18,788 nucleotides of DNA. Origin: Bacteroidales bacterium (lineage in GTDB: Bacteria; Bacteroidota; Bacteroidia; Bacteroidales; SM23-62). The DNA is taken from contig JADHVS010000075.1 in NCBI GenBank assembly GCA_016783865.1, forward strand, positions 1 through 18,788, in the 5' to 3' direction. The translations under genes and the position numbers were made by a program. Each line of letters starts with the position of its first letter. Positions within the stretch are counted from its first letter, which is position 1. The notes below the pieces were generated by a model. That model was given only the letters and a program-made list of their open reading frames with translations, was not told where the DNA came from and did not search any database. Shown piece after piece: positions 13,646-18,788 of the stretch.

Positions 13646-13718
13646 TGGTACCACCTGGAGTCGAACCAGGGACACCAGGATTTTCAGTCCTGTGCTCTAC
13701 CAACTGAGCTATGGTACC
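13646..13718 (-). tRNA. trnF: tRNA-Phe (anticodon GAA)
   Basis: The minus strand folds into a complete 73-nt cloverleaf: acceptor GGTACCA/TGGTACC with discriminator A, D-arm GCTC-AGTTGGTA-GAGC, anticodon arm CAGGA-CTGAAAA-TCCTG with anticodon GAA, variable GTGTC and T-arm CCTGG-TTCGACT-CCAGG. The 3' CCA is not encoded (the next bases are CTC), so it must be added after transcription. Confidence 0.97.
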
Positions 13719-13735
13719 ATGATTTTAAGGCAGGG

Positions 13736-13743
13736 CAAATTTA
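13736..13743 (-). promoter_or_regulatory. Bacteroidota -7 promoter box of tRNA-Phe
   Basis: On the minus strand TAAATTTG is an exact TANNTTTG match, ending 17 bases before the mature tRNA 5' end. The upstream sequence is AT-rich with no perfect TTG at the -33 position. This gives the tRNA its own promoter, separate from the upstream peptidase gene. Confidence 0.6.
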
Positions 13744-13783
13744 GATAAAAAAATTAAACCCGGAAATGTAACAGAGATTTTTT

Positions 13784-15592
13784 TCAGATCGCTGACCGAA
13801 CATCCTTTAACCATCCATCAAGGATTCGCACCTGTTGCTCATCAGGATGACCCAGTGGCGTCATTTTGTAGCTTTTCTCTGATATTTTTCCTGGAATGAA
13901 TTCAACCTGTTTTTCACCGGTCCGCCGCTTGACAAGAAGGACTAACTTTCCTGTATCCCCGCTCTCAGCAATATCTTTTAATACCTCTGAAGTAGCTTTA
14001 ACCCGGTTTACTTCCAAAACCTGGTCTTCTACACTTAAACCCGCTTCCCAGGCTGGTGAATCCCGTTCCACATAGGTGACCATAAGTCCTTCCCCACGGT
14101 CCCGGTAACGAAATCCAAGGTTGGCCCCGGGAAGGGTGTCAGGCTCTGTATCTATATGGATGCCGGCGTAATCAAGATATTTCTGATAATCTATTGGTAT
14201 AGGATTCTCCGCATAATTAAATATTTCTTCCAGGGTGCAACCGGCAACAGTTTCACATACTTTACGGAATTCTTCATCAGTAAATCCCCGGTCCAGCTTC
14301 TTGTGCCAGGTATAATACAGTTCCTTCATCAAATCATCCAGTGATCTACTGCCCTCGGTCTCATGCCTGATCTTAAGATCCAACAGGAGCCCGAGTGCGC
14401 ACCCGATATCATAATAGGAGATGGTTGTATTGGCCGTGTGATTGCTCCTGTTAAAAAAGTTCAGCCAGGTATCAAAGCTGGATGAGGTGGCAGATTGTAA
14501 CTCCCGGCCCTGAAGGTTTTCAAAACTTGAAATTGTCCTGGAATACGCATCAAGCGTTTCCTGCCGGTCCATAAAACCGGCACGGTTCAGGATGATATAT
14601 TCGTAATAGACCGTCATTCCTTCTGAAACCCACAACATGTTGGTGTAATTCTCCCGGTCGTAATCAAACGGTCCCAGGGCAACAGGCCGGATGGTTTTTA
14701 CATTATACAGGTGGAAATACTCATGGGCTATAAATGCCAGCCACCTTTTGTATCCGTCACTTTGAGTTATGTCATAGGAAAGGTTGGAAAATACGGCCAT
14801 CGAATTGCTGTGTTCAAGTCCACCGCCACCACGTCCCATAAAAAGGAAGGTATAATGATCATACGGGATCTCCCCAATAATGCCAGTTGCATTAATTACT
14901 ATATTTTTCAGGTCTTCCGTGTATTTTTGCCGGTCGATGTCAATGGGATTTTCAAATGCCATGGTGTGCTCAATTCCTTCCACTTCAAAGGAAAACACCT
15001 CCAGTTTTCCTGCCAGGATAGGACAATCGTAAAGGATATCAAAGTTATCTGCGTAAAAGGTATTGGATTGATCCTCAACCTGGTCCAACCCGGTATTCAC
15101 ACTGTTCCACTCATGAAAGGGTGTCACAGTCACCGTAACCGGATGTTCCAAAAGATCATCGGCATACATAAATACCCCGGTTGGTGATATAAAAGCCCTG
15201 CCATCATCCAGGAATGGTTCGGCGACCGACTGGTGAAAAGCAAATACATCATAACTAACCTCGAAATCAGGGTGCTGACCGGTTTCTATACGCCATGTGT
15301 TTTTATTTACCTTGTGCCATTCGAGCGGATTGCCGGCGCCATCGGTAGCTTTAAAGTTGGCTACATTTTTTGCAAAGTCCAGGATCCAGTAATACCCGGG
15401 CGTCCATGCAGGCATTTTAAGATCGATTATTTCAACACCAATCCCGCTGCAGTGCAGATCGACGCGGAAATAATGAGTATTCGGATTATCCATTGACACA
15501 GTATAGGAAATAGTGCCATCCTGAGTTTGATCCTGAAGACAGCTTACTGCCAGGAATAAAATCAGTGTGATTGAAATTGTTAGATATTTCAT
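13784..15592 (-). CDS. M61-family (glycyl aminopeptidase-type) metallopeptidase lipoprotein with PDZ domain
   Basis: A 602-residue exported zinc peptidase of family M61. The signal peptide MKYLTISITLILFLAVSC ends at lipobox Cys18. An N-terminal beta-rich domain runs to about 200 (MPAWTPGYYWILDFAKNV is typical). The catalytic domain holds RGGGGLEHSNS, then HEYFHLYNVKTIRP with H290, E291 and H294, and the third zinc ligand E324 in WVSEGMTVYYE. A PDZ-like domain follows at about 495-580 (GLMVTYVERDSPAWEAGLSV, VLEVNRV). Length and domain order are normal for the family. It is transcribed after the M28 peptidase gene, separated by a cloverleaf repeat. It probably degrades peptides at the cell envelope. 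No terminator is visible before the tRNA downstream. Confidence 0.92.
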   Translation of the reverse strand: MKYLTISITLILFLAVSCLQDQTQDGTISYTVSMDNPNTHYFRVDLHCSGIGVEIIDLKMPAWTPGYYWILDFAKNVANFKATDGAGNPLEWHKVNKNTWRIETGQHPDFEVSYDVFAFHQSVAEPFLDDGRAFISPTGVFMYADDLLEHPVTVTVTPFHEWNSVNTGLDQVEDQSNTFYADNFDILYDCPILAGKLEVFSFEVEGIEHTMAFENPIDIDRQKYTEDLKNIVINATGIIGEIPYDHYTFLFMGRGGGGLEHSNSMAVFSNLSYDITQSDGYKRWLAFIAHEYFHLYNVKTIRPVALGPFDYDRENYTNMLWVSEGMTVYYEYIILNRAGFMDRQETLDAYSRTISSFENLQGRELQSATSSSFDTWLNFFNRSNHTANTTISYYDIGCALGLLLDLKIRHETEGSRSLDDLMKELYYTWHKKLDRGFTDEEFRKVCETVAGCTLEEIFNYAENPIPIDYQKYLDYAGIHIDTEPDTLPGANLGFRYRDRGEGLMVTYVERDSPAWEAGLSVEDQVLEVNRVKATSEVLKDIAESGDTGKLVLLVKRRTGEKQVEFIPGKISEKSYKMTPLGHPDEQQVRILDGWLKDVRSAI

Positions 15593-15609
15593 AGGTTTTA
15601 AATTTAATT

Positions 15610-15685
15610 GTCATCCTGAACTCGCCGTGCCCCGGGGACTCGGGGGTTCAGGATCTATTAGATTCCGGATCAAGTCCGGAATGAC
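15610..15685. repeat. Cloverleaf palindromic intergenic repeat
   Basis: Seventy-six bases form nested inverted repeats: outer GTCAT (15610) with ATGAC (15681-15685); CCTGAAC (15615) with GTTCAGG (15646); central palindrome ATCTATTAGAT (15653-15663); and TTCCGGA with TCCGGAA around CAAG (15663-15681). The wording 'GTCATCCTGAAC...GTTCAGGATCT' and 'ATTCCGGATCAAGTCCGGAAT' is that of a small dispersed intergenic element I have seen in many bacterial genomes. It sits between the M28 stop and the M61 start and could stabilise or end the upstream transcript. Confidence 0.7.
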
Positions 15686-15700
15686 GATCTGTTTTGAGAA

Positions 15701-17329
15701 TTAATAACCCGTACCAATCACCTTACTCCAGTCAAAATCTGTATTGTGTGCTCCCCTGACCGTTATCTCAGGAACCACATCCAGGGGCAGCATCTTATCC
15801 CTGTTTGCAATCTCCAGCCCGATTGAAAAGGCCAGCCTGGTCACATTCTCCATCTTTTCGTAATGGATGTTCCCGGGAGTATCGGTTGGGCGGTGCACAT
15901 TGGGCTCGGGACCATTAAACAGCCACACGGATGGAATCCCATGCTGAATAAACGGGTAATGGTCGCTCATGAAGAAGAAACGGCTCGATGGCCCAGGCTC
16001 TTCAAAATGATTATCGAGATCCATCCCGCAACAGACATTATTTACCCTGGTGACCAATTCATCCAATGCTGTTGATAGCCTGGTATGCCCGACCAGGGCA
16101 ATACTTTCCGGATCATCCCCGCTGATGACATCCAGGTTAATGTGGGCACTGATCTTATCATACGGTACCGGTGGGTGGTGGACGAAATATTCAGAGCCCC
16201 AGAGCCCCTTTTCCTCCCCTGTAAACCATGCAAAGATGACCGATCTTTTTGGCCCGGCTTCGACCATGGCTTCGGCCAATTCAAGCAGGGCAACCGACCC
16301 GGATCCATTGTCGTTCGCTCCATTATAAATTTCACCCTCACGCGCCCCTACATGATCATAATGAGCCCCGTAAACGATAAACTCGTCCTTAAGGTTAGGA
16401 TCTGATCCCTCAACATAAGCAAGTACATTCCTGGTAAACTCGATTTTTTTCTCTGTAGTTATTTGAATATCAAGTTTGCTACCCGGGATATCACGGGATT
16501 GTACCTGTTCCCCGTTCTTTATCTGCTTACACAATTCAGCGATCTCTTCAATTGATATCCCCAACATTTCAGCAGCAACTGAATGCCTGATCTCAATTTC
16601 ATAAAACTTGCTTCTGGAATTTCCTGTGTTGCCCAATATGGTATCTGAAAGCACACTTCCCCTGACAGGATTTTCGAACAAATAGTTTTTCTTTTTGAAA
16701 ATTGTTTCCCTTTCTTCTGAAATAATATAGATCACTGCGCTGGCACCATATGATACTAACGAATCACTCTTTCTCCTGAGAATCATACCCGACATATCCG
16801 ACCGTATTGGGTGATCAGAGGGAAGGCTTTCATCCAGTATAATGGCAACCTTATTTTTTATATCCATACCATCAAAGTCGTCCCACCCCTTGTCCGGGGC
16901 ATGCAACCCAAGACCCAGAAATACCATTTCTCCGGAAACCTTTCCGGCTTCCAGTGACCTGTTTCTTAATCCGAAATCAGCACCGTAACGGAAGGCTTCC
17001 TGTTCGGCCTTATCAATTAACATAATATAGGTTGATTTTTCTGCAACACGGCTGGTCCTCAAAGGGATTTCCTGGAAAAAGGATCCGTCCGGCATGACAG
17101 GTTGGAGCCCGTAACTTTCGGCCTGAACTGCCAGGTACCTGGATGCTATTTTTAATTCTTCAGATGGCGTATCCCTGCCCATGAATTCATCCGCCGCCAG
17201 GAAACAGAGGTGGTTTTTAAGTTCAGATGCAGTAATGGATCCCATCGCATTACCCTGACCTGACTGGGCAAGCATCAGTCTTCCAGGAATAATAAGTGTG
17301 AAAAGAATAATGAGTTTAAGGTTCTTCAT
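15701..17329 (-). CDS. M28-family zinc aminopeptidase, exported
   Basis: A 542-residue secreted peptidase. I prefer the ATG at 17329, which begins the signal peptide MKNLKLIILFTLIIPGRLML, over an in-frame GTG at 17389. The N-terminal part includes SELKNHLCFLAADEFMGRDT, typical of M28 proteins, and a PA-like insert at about 110-280. The catalytic domain has the full ligand set for two zinc ions: H323 (GAHYDHVG), D340 (NGANDNGSG), E372/E373 (TGEEKGLWGSE), D400 (NLDVIS) and H457 (SDHYPF). Length is that of PA-domain M28 enzymes. It heads a minus-strand pair with the M61 gene and is divergent from the DPP-IV-like gene, giving a peptide-degrading group. Confidence 0.92.
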   Translation of the reverse strand: MKNLKLIILFTLIIPGRLMLAQSGQGNAMGSITASELKNHLCFLAADEFMGRDTPSEELKIASRYLAVQAESYGLQPVMPDGSFFQEIPLRTSRVAEKSTYIMLIDKAEQEAFRYGADFGLRNRSLEAGKVSGEMVFLGLGLHAPDKGWDDFDGMDIKNKVAIILDESLPSDHPIRSDMSGMILRRKSDSLVSYGASAVIYIISEERETIFKKKNYLFENPVRGSVLSDTILGNTGNSRSKFYEIEIRHSVAAEMLGISIEEIAELCKQIKNGEQVQSRDIPGSKLDIQITTEKKIEFTRNVLAYVEGSDPNLKDEFIVYGAHYDHVGAREGEIYNGANDNGSGSVALLELAEAMVEAGPKRSVIFAWFTGEEKGLWGSEYFVHHPPVPYDKISAHINLDVISGDDPESIALVGHTRLSTALDELVTRVNNVCCGMDLDNHFEEPGPSSRFFFMSDHYPFIQHGIPSVWLFNGPEPNVHRPTDTPGNIHYEKMENVTRLAFSIGLEIANRDKMLPLDVVPEITVRGAHNTDFDWSKVIGTGY

Positions 17330-17413
17330 GATCTGCTTTTTATCAGGTAACATTTGTGTTGTTGAAGTTACGATAATTTGTAAATTCACCTGAATAATTA
17401 ACCAACCAAATAC

Positions 17414-17420
17414 GGAGGTG
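17414..17420 (+). promoter_or_regulatory. Strong Shine-Dalgarno site of the DPP-IV-like gene
   Basis: GGAGGTG lies 4 bases before the ATG at 17425. A near-perfect anti-16S match is unusual in this phylum, where most genes in this window have none. It fixes the start codon. Confidence 0.6.
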
Positions 17421-17424
17421 AATA

Positions 17425-18788
17425 ATGAAAAATTCCGCTAAATCTTGTTTATCTGTTATTCTGTTTTTTATGTTTGTCTGTGCAGGACAAGCTTTTGCGC
17501 AAAAACCAAAAGTGACTGCAGAAGACTATGCCCGCGCCGAAAAATTCCTGGCTGCAAGTACCAATCCACTAGTATATAATGGCAGTGTCAGGCCAACCTG
17601 GATCGATGAAGATCAGTTCTGGTATGCTAACTCAACACCCACAGGAACTGAATTTATAATCGTGAATGCAAAGAAAAAATCACGAAAACATGCATTCAGC
17701 CACGGCAAACTTGCCCTGGCACTGAAATCATTAACAGGAATAGAATACCATCCGTTTAAGCTCCCGTTCAGCCGGATTGAGTTTTCAGTGGATGGGAAAA
17801 ATGTTATGTTCAGTGTGAAGGGCACTAATTATAAATATGATATTAAAGGGGACAAACTATCTGAATATGACCCGGGCATCCAGGCTGGAAGGAACGATGC
17901 AGTTTCGCCCGACGGCAAAAAAGCTGCGTTTATCAGGGATTATAACCTCTGGGTCCGCGATTTGACAACAGGCGAGGAGAAGCAATTGACCACTGACGGT
18001 GTAGAAGATTTTGGTTATGCCACTAACAATGCCGGGTGGACCAAAAGCGACAGCCCGGTCGTTTTATGGTCGCCCGACTCAAAAAAGATAGCCACCTTCC
18101 AGCACGATGGCCGCGGAGTGGGAGAGATGTACCTGGCCACCACCAAGGTAGGGCACCCGGAACTGGAAGCCTGGAAATACCCCCTTCCTGAGGATAGTGT
18201 CATATTCCGCATCCATCGGGTGGTGATCCATGTGGATGAGCCAAAAGTTGTTCGTTTACAAATGGGTCCCGACCAGCACCGTTCCACCATCTGCGACCAT
18301 GTGGTATGCCGTGGCAGCGGATTTGCCGATATCGAATGGAGCAAGGACGGATCCCAGCTGGCTTTTGTTTCCACTTCCCGTGACCATAAACACGAAGTGC
18401 TGCGGATCGCCGATCCTGAAACCGGTAAGGTACGCGATGTGATGGAAGAAACAGCAGACACCTATTTTGAATCGGGATATAACATGGTTAACTGGCATGT
18501 GCTGTTTGCTTCAGGCGAGGTGGTCTGGTTCTCAGAAAAGGATAACTGGGGGCACCTTTACCTGCACGACCTGGCTACCGGGAAGCTCAAGAACCAGATA
18601 ACCACCGGGGATTGGAGAGTACTCCAGGTATTGCAGATCGATGAAGCAAACCGGACCATCTATTTCACCGGATCAGGAAAAGAGGAGGGAGATCCCTACT
18701 ATCATTATTTATATAGTATTAAGCTGGATGGATCGGGACTGAAACTTCTCACTCCCGAAAAAGCATATCACAGTATCTCATTTTCACC
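17425..18788 (+). CDS. Dipeptidyl-peptidase IV-like S9B peptidase (partial, runs off window)
   Basis: The frame from the ATG at 17425 stays open for 454 codons to the window end. A signal peptide (MKNSAKSCLSVILFFMFVCA, cleavage near GQAFAQ) is followed by the beta-propeller N-terminal domain of S9B peptidases: FSVDGKNVMFSV, AVSPDGKKAAFIRDYNLWVR, VLWSPDSKKIATFQHD, IEWSKDGSQLAFVS, EKDNWGHLYLHDLATGKL and a terminal TGSGKEEGDPYYHYLYSI. The alpha/beta-hydrolase domain with the Ser-Asp-His triad lies outside the window, so activity cannot be confirmed. Members release dipeptides after proline. It is divergent from the M28 gene across a 95-base gap. Confidence 0.9.
   Translation, partial: MKNSAKSCLSVILFFMFVCAGQAFAQKPKVTAEDYARAEKFLAASTNPLVYNGSVRPTWIDEDQFWYANSTPTGTEFIIVNAKKKSRKHAFSHGKLALALKSLTGIEYHPFKLPFSRIEFSVDGKNVMFSVKGTNYKYDIKGDKLSEYDPGIQAGRNDAVSPDGKKAAFIRDYNLWVRDLTTGEEKQLTTDGVEDFGYATNNAGWTKSDSPVVLWSPDSKKIATFQHDGRGVGEMYLATTKVGHPELEAWKYPLPEDSVIFRIHRVVIHVDEPKVVRLQMGPDQHRSTICDHVVCRGSGFADIEWSKDGSQLAFVSTSRDHKHEVLRIADPETGKVRDVMEETADTYFESGYNMVNWHVLFASGEVVWFSEKDNWGHLYLHDLATGKLKNQITTGDWRVLQVLQIDEANRTIYFTGSGKEEGDPYYHYLYSIKLDGSGLKLLTPEKAYHSISFS

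Noticed and set aside
13646..13718. tRNA-Phe as an integration site for a mobile element
   Set aside because: No integrase and no repeated copy of the tRNA 3' end are seen in the window.
14711..15187. Plus-strand open frame (158 codons) opposite the M61 peptidase gene
   Set aside because: Antisense to the catalytic region of a well-supported peptidase; no recognisable domain.

Overview
The window looks like a chromosomal stretch from a member of the Bacteroidota, probably near Bacteroidales/Marinilabiliales. The signs are two TANNTTTG -7 promoter boxes (upstream of the DEAD-box helicase and of tRNA-Phe), mostly absent Shine-Dalgarno sites, lipoproteins with acid-rich tails after the lipobox cysteine, a fragment resembling a type IX secretion sorting domain, and large exported M61, M28 and S9B peptidases. 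Base composition is a mosaic: AT-rich on the left and around 10.5-13.6 kb, clearly more GC-rich in the 6.6-10.5 kb cluster and the peptidase block.

Left part (1-6.6 kb, mainly + strand): the last codons of an unknown gene; a chimeric scar joining a secreted-protein N-terminus to a class I methyltransferase remnant; an intact nitronate monooxygenase-type flavoprotein with a C-terminal cysteine cluster; a DEAD-box RNA helicase with a DbpA-type RNA-binding domain; a broken minus-strand secreted-protein gene; an orphan PstS-like phosphate-binding lipoprotein; and an SMP-30/gluconolactonase cut short and followed out of frame by a sorting-domain tail.

Centre (6.6-10.5 kb, all - strand): the most interesting unit. 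Transcription order is a full-length lysine 2,3-aminomutase-type radical SAM enzyme (KamA), a 35-codon ORF that fills the gap to the next gene, two different D-Ala-D-Ala-ligase-like ATP-grasp enzymes overlapping by 8 bp, and a GNAT acetyltransferase. Lysine-binding residues are conserved in KamA and no lysine-fermentation or EF-P gene is adjacent. The cluster therefore reads as a pathway that makes a beta-amino acid (probably beta-lysine), ligates it and acetylates it. I know of no characterised product.

Right part: an ATGA-coupled acyltransferase/methyltransferase pair likely to act on lipids; a PIN-domain remnant and a possible IS21-type end; a small DUF6567-like lipoprotein; tRNA-Phe(GAA) with its own promoter and terminator on the - strand; then a - strand pair of exported metallopeptidases (M28, then M61) separated by a cloverleaf intergenic repeat; and divergently a dipeptidyl-peptidase IV-like gene running off the end. 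Five positions carry gene scars where pieces of unrelated or internally deleted genes abut.
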